Assembly: GCA_018333635.1 (NCBI GenBank)
Contig: JAGXTL010000015.1
Coordinates: 1 to 64,000, forward strand
Direction of reading: 5' to 3'
Length of the DNA stretch: 64,000 bases
From: Dethiobacter sp.
Lineage (GTDB): Bacteria > Bacillota > Dethiobacteria > Dethiobacterales > Dethiobacteraceae
Shown here: positions 18,921 to 27,515 of the stretch, piece by piece
Layout of the letters: the number at the start of each line of letters is the position of its first letter
Position numbering within the stretch: position 1 is the stretch's first letter
Notes under the pieces: generated by a model
Seen by the model: only the letters and a program-made list of their open reading frames with translations
What the model was told of the DNA's origin: nothing
Database searches by the model: none
Program-made: the position numbers and the translations under genes

Positions 18921-18972
18921 GCACTATATCTAGTGCTGGTACAATTATACAACACCAGATGTTGTATGTCAA
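18921..18972 (-). promoter_or_regulatory. nrdR-nrdD-nrdG promoter with NrdR box
   Basis: On the minus strand TTGACA (18972-18967), a 17-bp spacer and TATAAT (18949-18944) form a perfect promoter. GCACTAGATATAGTGC (18936-18921) at the start site matches the NrdR-box pattern. A second inverted repeat, TACAACA-N5-TGTTGTA (18948-18966), fills the -35/-10 spacer and may be a second half of the operator. Confidence 0.8.
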
Positions 18973-18980
18973 AAGCAAAT

Positions 18981-19235
18981 TTAGCGGTTACGATACCCTG
19001 TCTCCTTGATTTCGACAAGGATAGTATCAACACCGATTTTTACAATATTCTCCCAGGGAATCAGATAATCGCGTCCGCTGCTAAAGAAGCTGAAAAAGCG
19101 GTTTGAACTTGGCACAATAATTGCGACAATTCGGCCATTGTCCAGGTCAAGATCTAAATCGCAAATCACCCCCAACCTTCTGCCATCAGCGATATTGACC
19201 ACATCCCGGTTCCTCATCTCCGAAATTTTTATCAT
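18981..19235 (-). CDS. YlmC/YmxH-family PRC-barrel protein
   Basis: An 84-residue PRC-barrel protein (MIKISEMRNRDVVNIADG, LGVICDLDLDLDNGRIVAIIV, YLIPWENIVKIGVDTILV). The family is conserved in spore-formers and tied to sporulation by expression only. Start at ATG 19235 with CAGGAG nine bases upstream. It lies between sigG and nrdR, where related genomes often have it. Confidence 0.85.
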   Translation of the reverse strand: MIKISEMRNRDVVNIADGRRLGVICDLDLDLDNGRIVAIIVPSSNRFFSFFSSGRDYLIPWENIVKIGVDTILVEIKETGYRNR

Positions 19236-19393
19236 CAAACACCACTCCTGTTTTTTGATTTCTATCAGTATATGATTGCCATCCGGCTTTAAACAGTCCA
19301 ATTAGCAACTGGCCCTTCACTTTGTTGAGCCATGCTTCTCGCCTATACCCTCACGCTAATTATACCTTCACTAAACCCTTGCAGATATTGTAT

Positions 19394-19566
19394 ACTTTCA
19401 CAGAATGCGGAAGCGAGCGTTAAGTGTCAGCAGCGTTTAGCGAACGGGAATTCGCAGCGTTAAGACATGCCAATGGTTCACATGCAGTAAGCCCAAAGGT
19501 TTTGGCATGTTAGCGAGAGTGACCGTTCGCAGCTGCGAGAACGTGCGAGCGGAGCAGCTGAGAAAG
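19394..19566 (+). repeat. Family E modular repeat, long form
   Basis: The outer parts (CTTTCACAGAATGC, GAAGCGAGCGTTA, AGCAGCG and GCAGCTGCGAGAACGTGCGA, then GCGGAGCAGCTG) recur on the minus strand at 52769-52861. The long form adds a central hairpin of about 90 bp: AACGG..GTTAAGACATGCCAA paired with TTGGCATGTTAGC..CCGTT. Confidence 0.7.
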
Positions 19567-19673
19567 ACTGCATTACCCGGAATACTTCGCTGTCTCATCC
19601 CGTGGTAAGTGTGTCTCTCGATCAGCCCCCCGGGAGAGGGTTAGTGGCAGGTTAACAATAAAAAATAAAGCGC

Positions 19674-19706
19674 AAAAAACCTGCCGACATTAACTGATCG
19701 ACAGGC
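19674..19706 (-). terminator. Terminator of the spoIIG-sigG region
   Basis: Minus strand GCCTGTCGA pairs with TCGGCAGG around an ATCAGTTAATG-like loop and is followed by TTTTTT. It lies 40 bases after the 65-residue ORF. Confidence 0.8.
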
Positions 19707-19746
19707 AAGCAAACAAGCAAGAGCCTCTTCTTTAACGATTTTTGCC

Positions 19747-19944
19747 TTACGGCATCATATCGGTAACCGGAGCGAAGCGCCTGTAAAAAAGCTGCCCGTC
19801 CACTTCCCGTATTTCAGAAACCCTAATCAAGTTGGACTGGTTAAACGCCTGAAGCGGTTCGGCGGAGGGAAACAGAAACACTGCCAGGAGGACAAAGAAC
19901 ATAAGTAGACTCAAACTTCTTTTGCCTATACTCTTTGTACGCAC
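19747..19944 (-). CDS. Small secreted or membrane protein downstream of sigG
   Basis: A 65-residue protein. The start is GTG 19944 with AAAGGAGG eight bases upstream, a very good site. The N-terminus is basic (MRTKSIGKR), then hydrophobic (SLSLLMFFVLLAVFLF), then PSAEPLQAFN, which reads as a signal peptide. The mature part is about 30 residues (IRVSEIREVDGQLFYRR). It starts 14 bases after sigG and shares its terminator, so it is probably made in sporulating cells. I do not recognise the family. Confidence 0.6.
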   Translation of the reverse strand: MRTKSIGKRSLSLLMFFVLLAVFLFPSAEPLQAFNQSNLIRVSEIREVDGQLFYRRFAPVTDMMP

Positions 19945-19958
19945 TTTCTCCACCTCCT

Positions 19959-20732
19959 TTACTGTACATGCTTACTCAAATGTCCGAGTGCTGCTTTTTC
20001 CAGGCGTGAAACTTGCGCTTGAGAAATCCCGATTTCATCAGCCACTTCCATCTGTGTCTTGCCGCGATAAAATCTTAATGTCAAGATTAATTTTTCCCGT
20101 TCATTTAACTTCTGCAGCGCTTCTTTAATTGCTAATATTTCCAGCCACTTTTCATCTTGGCTTTTATCATCCGCAATCTGATCCATCACAAAAATCGGAT
20201 CACCGCCATCTTGATAAATGGGCTCAAAGAGAGAAACCGGCTCTTGGATTGCATCTAACGCAAAAACAACATCTTCCCGCTTCAAATCTAACTCTTTGGC
20301 AATTTCATTGATATTTGGCTCTCTCCCGAAACGGTTCGCCAAAATATCCCTAATTTGCAAAACTTTGTAGGCTATATCCCGTAATGACCGTGAAACACGG
20401 ATTGGATTATTGTCCCTCAGGTAGCGCCGAATTTCACCGATAATCATCGGCACCGCATAAGTAGAAAACTTGACATTTTGACTTAAATCAAAATTATCTA
20501 TTGCCTTAATCAGGCCAATGCAGCCAACCTGAAACAAATCGTCCACATATTCGCCACGGTTGTTAAAGCGCTGAATCACGCTCAGCACGAGACGCAGATT
20601 TCCGTTGACCAGCTTCTCGCGGGCCGACTCATCACCTTGGCGAAAGAGAGTGAAAAGACGGCGCATTTCATCACTTTTTAGCACAGGTAATTTTGCTGTA
20701 TTGACACCGCATATTTCCACCTTATTAATCAA
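19959..20732 (-). CDS. sigG: Sporulation sigma factor G
   Basis: A 257-residue late forespore sigma factor. The N-terminus NKVEICGVNTAKLPVL is the sigma-G signature. Region 2 (VQRF-like VIQRFNNRGEYVDDLFQVGCIGL), region 3 and region 4 (LTLRFYRGKTQMEVADEIGISQ) are complete. It is downstream of sigE with a 117-base gap that holds a forespore-type promoter. Confidence 0.97.
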   Translation of the reverse strand: MINKVEICGVNTAKLPVLKSDEMRRLFTLFRQGDESAREKLVNGNLRLVLSVIQRFNNRGEYVDDLFQVGCIGLIKAIDNFDLSQNVKFSTYAVPMIIGEIRRYLRDNNPIRVSRSLRDIAYKVLQIRDILANRFGREPNINEIAKELDLKREDVVFALDAIQEPVSLFEPIYQDGGDPIFVMDQIADDKSQDEKWLEILAIKEALQKLNEREKLILTLRFYRGKTQMEVADEIGISQAQVSRLEKAALGHLSKHVQ

Positions 20733-20790
20733 ACTGTTCCCCTCCCAGTTTAAAATTGCCTGGAATAAAAATACCCGCCTTTATAAATGC

Positions 20791-20818
20791 AGTATTTCCT
20801 GAGAGGATCTTTTTATGC
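20791..20818 (-). promoter_or_regulatory. Possible sigma-F/G promoter for sigG
   Basis: On the minus strand GCATA (20818-20814), 14 bases, then GGAAATACT (20799-20791), close to the forespore pattern GYATA-N15-GGNNANANT. The spacing is one short of ideal. Confidence 0.4.
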
Positions 20819-20849
20819 AGTAGCGCAGTCCACGCAACTCATCTTCCCA

Positions 20850-21581
20850 CTACTCCATCTTCTTAATTTCTTTCTTTAAACGCTTAATTATGCGCTTTTC
20901 AAGCCGTGAAATATACGATTGAGAAATTCCCAGCAAGCCGGCCACTTCTTTTTGCGTCCTTTCCTGCTGACCTAGAAGGCCGAATCGCAATTCCATAATT
21001 CGCTTTTCACGTCTGTTTAATTTTTCAATGGCACTGTAGAGCAAGGTGCGTTCTACTTCTGCCTCTATGCCTTTCAAAACCAAATCATTTTCGGTACCCA
21101 ACACGTCGGAGAGCAGCAGCTCATTACCATCCCAGTCCACATTTAGCGGCTCATCAAACGAAACTTCGGATTTTATTTTATTATTCCGTCGCAGGAACAT
21201 TAAAATCTCATTTTCAATGCATTTTGAAGCATAAGTGGCGAGTTTAATGTTTTTGTATGGATCAAAAGTGTTCACAGCCTTAATCAAACCGATTGTCCCG
21301 ATGGAAACCAAATCATCCACATGGATACCGGTATTCTCAAACTTTCTGGCAATATAGACCACGAGGCGCAGGTTACGTTCGATCAGCACTGTTTTGACTG
21401 CAAAGTCACCGCTTTTTAGTTTTTCAACCAAAAATACTTCTTCATCTTGGGACAAGGGCGGCGGCAATATCTCCGAACTGCCAACATAATAGACTTCCGG
21501 GAGAAATTCCAACCCCAGACGCCGCATGAGACGCAGAACGAGCAGCCTCAGTTTCAACCGCCAGTGGACTAAGCATTTCAA
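20850..21581 (-). CDS. sigE: Sporulation sigma factor E precursor
   Basis: A 243-residue mother-cell sigma factor made as an inactive precursor. The first 30 or so residues ([21 protein letters not shown]) are the hydrophobic, basic pro-sequence removed by SpoIIGA. Regions 2 and 4 are complete ([40 protein letters not shown]). Its ATG overlaps the spoIIGA stop by four bases. Confidence 0.97.
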   Translation of the reverse strand: MKCLVHWRLKLRLLVLRLMRRLGLEFLPEVYYVGSSEILPPPLSQDEEVFLVEKLKSGDFAVKTVLIERNLRLVVYIARKFENTGIHVDDLVSIGTIGLIKAVNTFDPYKNIKLATYASKCIENEILMFLRRNNKIKSEVSFDEPLNVDWDGNELLLSDVLGTENDLVLKGIEAEVERTLLYSAIEKLNRREKRIMELRFGLLGQQERTQKEVAGLLGISQSYISRLEKRIIKRLKKEIKKME

Positions 21582-22474
21582 TGGCCTACACCTCCCATAA
21601 AATCCATAATTGCCGGATTAAGCAAGACTTCCGCCTCATTGTCCAAAGACAGCGCCTTAGCCGAAATAGCGAAAACGATACATCCACACTCCTTCCTCAC
21701 TCCCGTCCCCTCCAGAACCACCAGATCAGGTCGGAAAGTAACAAGCACGCCGGCGTTCTCCAAGGAGCGAAAAGGGGTCACGCCGTAGCGAACAGCTTCG
21801 GCACCGCTTAACTCTGCCAGCGCACTCACCGGGTCTGCCGCCCGCCGATAGGCTTGCCGCAAGACTGCCGGCAGCAGAACTTCCACAGCTTTGTAGCTTG
21901 CCACACACAGCGGCCGCCCTGAAAGCGGGTCACGCAAATGGTTTCCTGTGTCTAGCAATCCCGCGGCTTCAGCGCTTTTTTCCCCGCACTTAATGGTCAC
22001 ACGAAAGCGGAGGTTTTTACTTCTGCGCTGCCGCTCACTAAAATGCCAAACCCCCGCCAGAAGCAGTAATGATACCAAGACACCACCGAAGAGCAGCCCA
22101 GGACGCGGCGCTGTCAAATAGAACACGCCTCCCCGTACCATAGCCGGCGCGTCACCAAAAAAATATAGCGCAAAGACAGTTCCTGCCAGAAAGAAAGAGG
22201 ATAGAAAAAAGGCAACGCACAAACGAAAACCTTCCAGCAAACGTTTCGGCCTAAAAGTAAAAACAATAATCAGGATAGACGCCACGATTTTTCCCGCCCA
22301 AGTATAGGCGAAGTCGGCGGACGGCAAAAAAATAATCAGGCTATAGAGCGCCGCAAAAAATCCGCCGGCCATTAGCCGTCCGCCCTGCAGCCTGCGCCCG
22401 GTCAGCCGCGCCGCAAGATAGAGCAATACTGTATTCATCAGAAAATTTAATGCAAGCAAATCCTCCAGATACAT
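21578..22474 (-). CDS. spoIIGA: Sigma-E processing peptidase SpoIIGA
   Basis: A 298-residue membrane-embedded aspartic protease. Five hydrophobic segments occupy residues 1 to about 145. The cytoplasmic domain has the catalytic motif [13 protein letters not shown] with D175. It cleaves pro-sigma-E at the septum. The start is ATG 22474. A TTG 15 bases further up would include the likely ribosome-binding site. Confidence 0.95.
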   Translation of the reverse strand: MYLEDLLALNFLMNTVLLYLAARLTGRRLQGGRLMAGGFFAALYSLIIFLPSADFAYTWAGKIVASILIIVFTFRPKRLLEGFRLCVAFFLSSFFLAGTVFALYFFGDAPAMVRGGVFYLTAPRPGLLFGGVLVSLLLLAGVWHFSERQRRSKNLRFRVTIKCGEKSAEAAGLLDTGNHLRDPLSGRPLCVASYKAVEVLLPAVLRQAYRRAADPVSALAELSGAEAVRYGVTPFRSLENAGVLVTFRPDLVVLEGTGVRKECGCIVFAISAKALSLDNEAEVLLNPAIMDFMGGVGH

Positions 22475-22540
22475 CTTTTCACCGCCCAAAAGCTGGACAA
22501 ACCGTTAATGTATATGCAAATTCTCTTCCCTCTATGTCTG

Positions 22541-22587
22541 ATTATAAAGCAGCTTCCCATAATAATTTGTCATAAACTGGTGTCGAA
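22541..22587 (-). promoter_or_regulatory. spoIIG promoter with Spo0A boxes
   Basis: The -10 TATAAT lies at 22546-22541. Upstream, an exact TGTCGAA 0A box (22581-22587, plus strand) and a near-match TTTGTCATA (22566-22574) lie in the same direction. A TTGACA-like ATGACA about 21-22 bp from the -10 recalls the long-spacer spoIIG promoter of Bacillus. Confidence 0.65.
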
Positions 22588-22601
22588 CTCAAAAACATTA
22601 G

Positions 22602-22636
22602 CCCTCACCCTAACCCTCTCCCAGAGGGAGAGGGGA
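22602..22636 (+). repeat. Family C repeat (CCCTCACCCTAACCC)
   Basis: CCCTCACCCTAACCCTCTCC, then CAGAGGGAGAGGGGA. The CTCTCCC/GGGAGAG arms form a hairpin. Nearly identical copies lie at 47886, 52361, 60766 and 61035. Confidence 0.8.
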
Positions 22637-22663
22637 TAGTAAGTTATAGGGATGCACTGCCAA

Positions 22664-22706
22664 AAGAAAAAACAAAAGCCAGGGAGACATTGTCTGTCCC
22701 TAGCCT
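22664..22706 (-). terminator. Terminator after ftsZ
   Basis: Minus strand GCTAGGGA pairs with TCCCTGGC, with an inner GACA/TGTC pairing, followed by TTTTGTTTTTTC. Confidence 0.8.
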
Positions 22707-22826
22707 TTATCTTCTCACAATTTATCTGCCGGAGTTCAACTTAAAAATTGTCTTCTCCGCCAACTACGAAATAATTGGCGCATTGTCTGAAAAATTCGCC
22801 TTATGATAATTACGGCTGCAACCGAC

Positions 22827-23876
22827 TCAGCGCTTGCGGCGCAGGAATGCAGGAATATCAATATCATCGGAGGAAAAAGATCTCTGGGTTAACTCTTCAA
22901 TAATTTGTTTGCGTTCTGATGCGCGGTGGTCAAAGCCGGTGGCAATTACGGTGATGCGCACTTCATCATCCAGGCTTTCGTCGATAACGGCACCGAAGAT
23001 AATGTTAGCATCCGGGTCGGCTGCTTCAGCCACAATATCGGCTGCCTCATTAACTTCAAAAAGGCTTAAATTCACGCCTCCCGTAATGTTTAAGAGAACG
23101 CCGCGGGCGCCGTCAATTGAGGTTTCCAGCAATGGGCTGGCAATAGCTTTTTTTGCTGCTTCCACAGTTCTGTTGTCTCCGGTACCGACCCCGATCCCCA
23201 TGAGAGCAGCGCCTGTTTCTTTCATAATCGTTTTCACATCGGCAAAATCCAAGTTAATCAGGCCGGGAACGGCAATCAGATCAGAGATACCCTGCACCCC
23301 CTGGCGGAGAACATCGTCAGCTATGCGGAATGCTTCTAAGATTGGCGTCCGCTTATCGACTACTTGCAGCAACCTATCATTAGGAATGGTAATCAATGTA
23401 TCAACTTTTTCTTTGAGCAGGCCGATCCCTCTTTCCGCAGCTGCAGCCCGCCTCCGTCCCTCAAAAGTAAAGGGCTTAGTCACCACTCCGACTGTCAGCG
23501 CCCCTAGCTCCCGAGCCACTTCCGCGATGATTGGAGCAGCACCCGTTCCGGTGCCGCCGCCCATCCCAGCCGTAACAAACACCATGTCGGCACCCTTAAG
23601 CGCCTGCTTAATCTCTTCTCTGCTTTCCTCGGCAGCCTGTGCACCGATTTCTGGATTTGCCCCTGCTCCAAGCCCCTTTGTTAACTTCTCACCGATTTGC
23701 AATTTGCACTCTGAATTAGCTAAATATAACGCTTGCGCGTCCGTGTTTACCGAAATAAATTCCACGCCGCGCAGTCCGGCGGCGATCATGCGATTAACAG
23801 CATTGCTGCCGCCCCCGCCCACACCTATAACTTTTATCTGGGCAAATTGTTCCATTTCAAGATCAAATTCAATCAA
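22827..23876 (-). CDS. ftsZ: Cell division protein FtsZ
   Basis: A 349-residue tubulin-like GTPase that forms the division ring. The tubulin motif GGGTGTG is at residues 106-112. The C-terminal tail IPAFLRRK binds FtsA and SepF. The start is TTG at 23876 ([18 protein letters not shown]), which matches the usual N-terminus of the family. An ATG seven codons later has no ribosome-binding site. Confidence 0.98.
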   Translation of the reverse strand: MIEFDLEMEQFAQIKVIGVGGGGSNAVNRMIAAGLRGVEFISVNTDAQALYLANSECKLQIGEKLTKGLGAGANPEIGAQAAEESREEIKQALKGADMVFVTAGMGGGTGTGAAPIIAEVARELGALTVGVVTKPFTFEGRRRAAAAERGIGLLKEKVDTLITIPNDRLLQVVDKRTPILEAFRIADDVLRQGVQGISDLIAVPGLINLDFADVKTIMKETGAALMGIGVGTGDNRTVEAAKKAIASPLLETSIDGARGVLLNITGGVNLSLFEVNEAADIVAEAADPDANIIFGAVIDESLDDEVRITVIATGFDHRASERKQIIEELTQRSFSSDDIDIPAFLRRKR

Positions 23877-23905
23877 CGCAAAGCATCCCCTTCCCCGCAG
23901 ACAAA

Positions 23906-25129
23906 TTAATCAAACATTTCAATGAACCAAGCTTTAACTCTCTGCAAAAAACCCGGCAAAGCCTTACGCCCTCCCCGCTGGTCTCGTGCCACAAACATAT
24001 GCGCATGCTGCACATAGTGGATGATTCCTACCGCTGTGGAATAAATCGGACTTTTCACCCCCACATAACCAGGCTGAGCGACACGGACAGGAGCCCTGAA
24101 CACCTCTTCACTCAGCTCCGCAATACCGCGCGTCAACGAGACTCCGCCTGTCAGCACAACTCCCGCCGGCAAGGGCTCTCGGTAACCCATCTTGTCCAGT
24201 TCCTTCGCTGCCATGTGCATAATTTCCACTAGGCGTGGCTCAATAATCATTCCCAGCTCCCGGATGGTCACTTTGCGCACATCTTTTCCGGACAGTTGAG
24301 GTAATTCCGTTGTGGCATTCTCCGGCACCAGGCCAGCCAGAGCTACTCCGTGTTCCAGTTTAAGCTTTTCCGCCATCTGGATTGTGGTGCGCAGGCCGAC
24401 TGCAATATCATTAGTTATGTAGTCACCCCCCACAGGGATTACAGCAATATTTTTGATATGCCCATTTTGAAAGACTGCCACTTCCGTGGTGCCTCCCCCA
24501 ATATCAATTAATACCGAACCCAGTTCCTTCTCATCGCGCGAAAGGGCAATCTCCGCGTTGGCCAAAGAACTGAGCACCATACCGTCAATCTCTAGCTCGG
24601 CCCGCTCCACACAGCGCACCAGATTACGAATGGATGTGACCATACCCGTAATAATCATAGCGTCTACTTCCAAACGTACGCCGACCATCCCCACCGGGTC
24701 ACGGATTCCGTCATAACCATCGACAATATATTCCCGCGGCAAGACATCAATAATTTCACGGTCCGGCGGAAGGGCTATTACCCGTGCAGCCTGTAAAACG
24801 CGTTCCACATCATCTTCACTGATTTCTTTATCTGCGCCTGAAACGGCTACCACGCCGCGGTTGTTAACAAGCCCTACCTGGGAGCCCACAATACCTAAAA
24901 AAACGGAAGGTATCGCCGTGCCTACCATTCGTTCGGCATCTTCCACAGCGCGCTTAATTGATGTCACAGTCTTATCCAAATCGACAATGACACCTTTTTT
25001 CAGTCCTTCCGACGGGCTTGTCCCAACACCGATTATATTGATGGAACCGTCACCATTTATCTCGCCGATAATGGCTCGGACATGTGAGGTTCCGATATCC
25101 ATTCCGCAGACCAGATTCCGTTTAACCAC
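23906..25129 (-). CDS. ftsA: Cell division protein FtsA
   Basis: A 407-residue actin-like ATPase that tethers FtsZ to the membrane. Motifs: [47 protein letters not shown]. The amphipathic C-terminal helix ([10 protein letters not shown]) is present. The start is GTG. It is separated from ftsQ by 253 bases that hold a 118-bp palindromic element. Confidence 0.97.
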   Translation of the reverse strand: MVKRNLVCGMDIGTSHVRAIIGEINGDGSINIIGVGTSPSEGLKKGVIVDLDKTVTSIKRAVEDAERMVGTAIPSVFLGIVGSQVGLVNNRGVVAVSGADKEISEDDVERVLQAARVIALPPDREIIDVLPREYIVDGYDGIRDPVGMVGVRLEVDAMIITGMVTSIRNLVRCVERAELEIDGMVLSSLANAEIALSRDEKELGSVLIDIGGGTTEVAVFQNGHIKNIAVIPVGGDYITNDIAVGLRTTIQMAEKLKLEHGVALAGLVPENATTELPQLSGKDVRKVTIRELGMIIEPRLVEIMHMAAKELDKMGYREPLPAGVVLTGGVSLTRGIAELSEEVFRAPVRVAQPGYVGVKSPIYSTAVGIIHYVQHAHMFVARDQRGGRKALPGFLQRVKAWFIEMFD

Positions 25130-25382
25130 AATAGCATCCCCTCGCCCCTCTTGTTCACTGTTTTCTTATTCCACAAGACTGTTCTTTTCCCTTTTTTTAG
25201 ATTAATTGTTTTTTGCGTGTAACTGCTCAAGCCATCGTATGACGCTAACTGCTTAGAAATCGTCAGATGCTAGGCGCGACGAGGACCGGAACGGAGGCGT
25301 ACCGGGCGTACGTCGGAGTGAGGGCCGCAGGAGCAACAACGCAGATGGCGGTTTCTAAGCAGTTTTATTTATCGGTGAGTAA
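25130..25382. other. ftsA-ftsQ intergenic region
   Basis: Apart from the 118-bp element at 25247-25364 I see no gene and no convincing promoter. The gap breaks an otherwise tightly packed division and cell-wall cluster. Confidence 0.6.
25247..25364. repeat. 118-bp imperfect palindromic element
   Basis: Begins AACTGCTTAGAAA and ends TTTCTAAGCAGTT. A central GGCGTAC/GTACGTC hairpin lies near 25310. The interior is unusually rich in CG dinucleotides and purine-rich blocks. I recall near-identical elements in other Firmicutes but cannot verify this here. It begins after the ftsA leader and ends 19 bases from the ftsQ stop. Confidence 0.65.
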
Positions 25383-26177
25383 TTACTTTTGTGTTTTTTC
25401 TTCTGCCAAAGTATTAAAAGCGGGAGCCTCCGGAACCCGCAAATCTATGTATCCCTCGCCCTGCCGCCCCTGCAGCTGACCCATAATCTGCACAAGCAAA
25501 GCCACTTTTTCGCTGTGTCCGCCCTCTCCCAACCAAACTGTGAATCCATCCATAGTAATCAGCACTAATTTATCAGGCGCGGCAAAATTCAGCTCGGAGA
25601 CATTTACTCCTGCCGCGCTCAGAGCATCAAGCGCCTGCACCACTTCCTGCAACTGAGGGCCGTTTAGCAGCATTTCACCTACCGACAGCTCCAGCGGGGC
25701 CAACCCTGTCAGCATGGGGATATTATAGTTATGTGGATTTTGCGTTGTGGCGAGCACCATGCCGTCACTGCCCATTTCTAATAAATATCCATTATATGGG
25801 ACGAGGACCAGCGCCCTCTTTTCCTTAATATCCACCCTTAACCTATTTGGTAGCTCGCGAGTCACCCGCGCGCTTTCTATTCTGGGAATCGTTTTGAGCT
25901 TTGCCGCCTGCTGCGCCTTATTCAATCGCCAAATATTATCTCCCTCAGCCACTGTAAGCGCCAGGCGTATTTCTTTTTCCGGAGTGTATGTGTTACCGTA
26001 AACGGCGATTGCGCTAATACTGAAAAAGTCGGAACCGATAAAGCTGAGGATTGTCCACAGAACAACAAAAAAAAGCAAAGCTGCCAATAAGCGCCGCTTA
26101 AACTGCCGCGCTTTTTCCGGCGGAAGCGAAGATTTCTTTCTGACTTGAACCGGCCTTGCCCAGTGCTTCTTGTCCAT
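25383..26177 (-). CDS. ftsQ: Cell division protein FtsQ/DivIB
   Basis: A 264-residue bitopic divisome protein. A basic cytoplasmic N-terminus precedes one membrane segment (LLAALLFFVVLWTILSFIG) and a POTRA domain (FSISAIAVYGNTYTPEKEIR, TIPRIESARVTRELPNRLRVDIKE). The beta domain follows (PDKLVLITMDGFTVWLG). It lies 46 bases after murA. Confidence 0.93.
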   Translation of the reverse strand: MDKKHWARPVQVRKKSSLPPEKARQFKRRLLAALLFFVVLWTILSFIGSDFFSISAIAVYGNTYTPEKEIRLALTVAEGDNIWRLNKAQQAAKLKTIPRIESARVTRELPNRLRVDIKEKRALVLVPYNGYLLEMGSDGMVLATTQNPHNYNIPMLTGLAPLELSVGEMLLNGPQLQEVVQALDALSAAGVNVSELNFAAPDKLVLITMDGFTVWLGEGGHSEKVALLVQIMGQLQGRQGEGYIDLRVPEAPAFNTLAEEKTQK

Positions 26178-26223
26178 CTAGTTCTTCCTCCAAACAATAA
26201 GCGGCAAGGTTGACGTCTGCAGA

Positions 26224-27498
26224 TTACAGCCCGCCAACCCTCCTAATGTCTGCTCCGATCTTATTTAGATCGCCCTCAAGATTTTCATAACCACGCTTGA
26301 TATGTTCCAGCCCTTCCACGATTGTTTCGCCCTCGGCCGATAGTCCTGCCACCACCAGGGCGGCGCCGGCCCGCAGATCAGAAGCGGCAACAGTCGCGCC
26401 TGTCAATTTTTTCACGCCATTAACAATGGCGGTGCGGTTATCGGTAGCGACAATAATACTGGCACCCATGCGATTCAACTCGCCCACATGCTTAAAGCGC
26501 GACTCAAAGACGCTTTCTACAATAATGCTGCTCCCTCTGGCCCGCGTCAAAAGCGCCATCATTTGCGCCTGCAAGTCGGTGGGAAAGCCTGGATAGGGCA
26601 GAGTCCGGACAAATTCAACCGCCTCGGGTCGAGCCGCCCCTAGTATCCGCAGACGATCATTTTCTTCCCTGATTTGCACACCTGCCTCCCGCAGCTTTGC
26701 TGTTACCGCCTCCAGATGAGCAGGAATCAGTTTTTCCAGAATAACATCTCCGCCGCTGGCTGCCACTGCCATCATCAGCGTGCCTGCCACAATTCTATCC
26801 GGAATGACGCTATATTCCACGCTGGCTAATTGCGAGACTCCTTCCACCCTGATTTGGTCAGTCCCCGCCCCCTTTACTCTGGCACCCATCTTGTTTAAGA
26901 AGTTTTGCAAATCAACAATTTCCGGTTCTTTTGCGGCATTGGCAATTGTCGTCAGACCATGAGCATAGACGGCTGCCAACATAATATTTTCCGTTGCACC
27001 CACGCTGGGATAGTCAAGATGAATATCTGCACCCGTCAGGCGCACGCTGCTGCCGTGCAGATAGCCCTGCTGCTGCTCGCGAAACTGAACGCCTAATGCG
27101 GTAAGACCCTTTAAGTGCAAACCGATGGGACGATGGCCGATAGCACAGCCGCCGGGACGAGAAATACAGACCTCGCCGAAACGGCCGAGCAGCGCTCCCA
27201 TAAGAAAAACGGTGGAACGCATTTCTCTCATCAGCTTTTCATCAATCAGGTAACTGTGCACATTACTCGTGGAGACAGCCATGTTACTGCCGCTCCAGGT
27301 GACACTCACCCCGAGACTGCGCAGAATTTCCACCATTTTAGCCACATCGCGAATCCGCGGCACATTAGTAAGAATTATTTCTTCACTTTTCTTATTTAAT
27401 AGAACGGCGGCAAGGATCGGCAGAATGGAGTTTTTTGCTCCACCTACTCTCACAACGCCCTCTAACCGTTTGCCACCGCGAATTATATATTTCTCCAT
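26224..27498 (-). CDS. murA: UDP-N-acetylglucosamine 1-carboxyvinyltransferase
   Basis: A 424-residue enzyme for the first committed step of peptidoglycan synthesis. The catalytic cysteine, the fosfomycin target, is C118 (RPGGCAIGHRP). AKNSILPILAA is the N-terminal active-site loop. ATG 27498 is preferred over GTG 27507 because GGAAGG lies seven bases in front of it. Confidence 0.97.
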   Translation of the reverse strand: MEKYIIRGGKRLEGVVRVGGAKNSILPILAAVLLNKKSEEIILTNVPRIRDVAKMVEILRSLGVSVTWSGSNMAVSTSNVHSYLIDEKLMREMRSTVFLMGALLGRFGEVCISRPGGCAIGHRPIGLHLKGLTALGVQFREQQQGYLHGSSVRLTGADIHLDYPSVGATENIMLAAVYAHGLTTIANAAKEPEIVDLQNFLNKMGARVKGAGTDQIRVEGVSQLASVEYSVIPDRIVAGTLMMAVAASGGDVILEKLIPAHLEAVTAKLREAGVQIREENDRLRILGAARPEAVEFVRTLPYPGFPTDLQAQMMALLTRARGSSIIVESVFESRFKHVGELNRMGASIIVATDNRTAIVNGVKKLTGATVAASDLRAGAALVVAGLSAEGETIVEGLEHIKRGYENLEGDLNKIGADIRRVGGL

Positions 27499-27515
27499 TT
27501 TTTTCACCTTCCTGC

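Larger units (their letters stand above)
19236..19746. other. Long intergenic stretch with structured repeat E
   Basis: Between the 65-residue ORF and ylmC. It holds the long family E element (19394-19566), a terminator (19674-19706) and a stretch at 19626-19650 resembling a decayed family C repeat (GGGAGAGGGTTAG). No coding frame looks real. Confidence 0.6.
22475..22826. other. ftsZ-spoIIGA intergenic region
   Basis: Contains, in transcription order, the ftsZ terminator (22664-22706), a family C repeat (22602-22636) and the spoIIG promoter with Spo0A boxes (22541-22587). No gene is seen. Confidence 0.7.

Noticed and set aside
22834-23925. A 363-codon plus-strand frame opposite ftsZ
   Set aside because: It lies entirely antisense to a well-supported ftsZ, has a serine- and proline-rich random composition, and arises from ftsZ codon bias.
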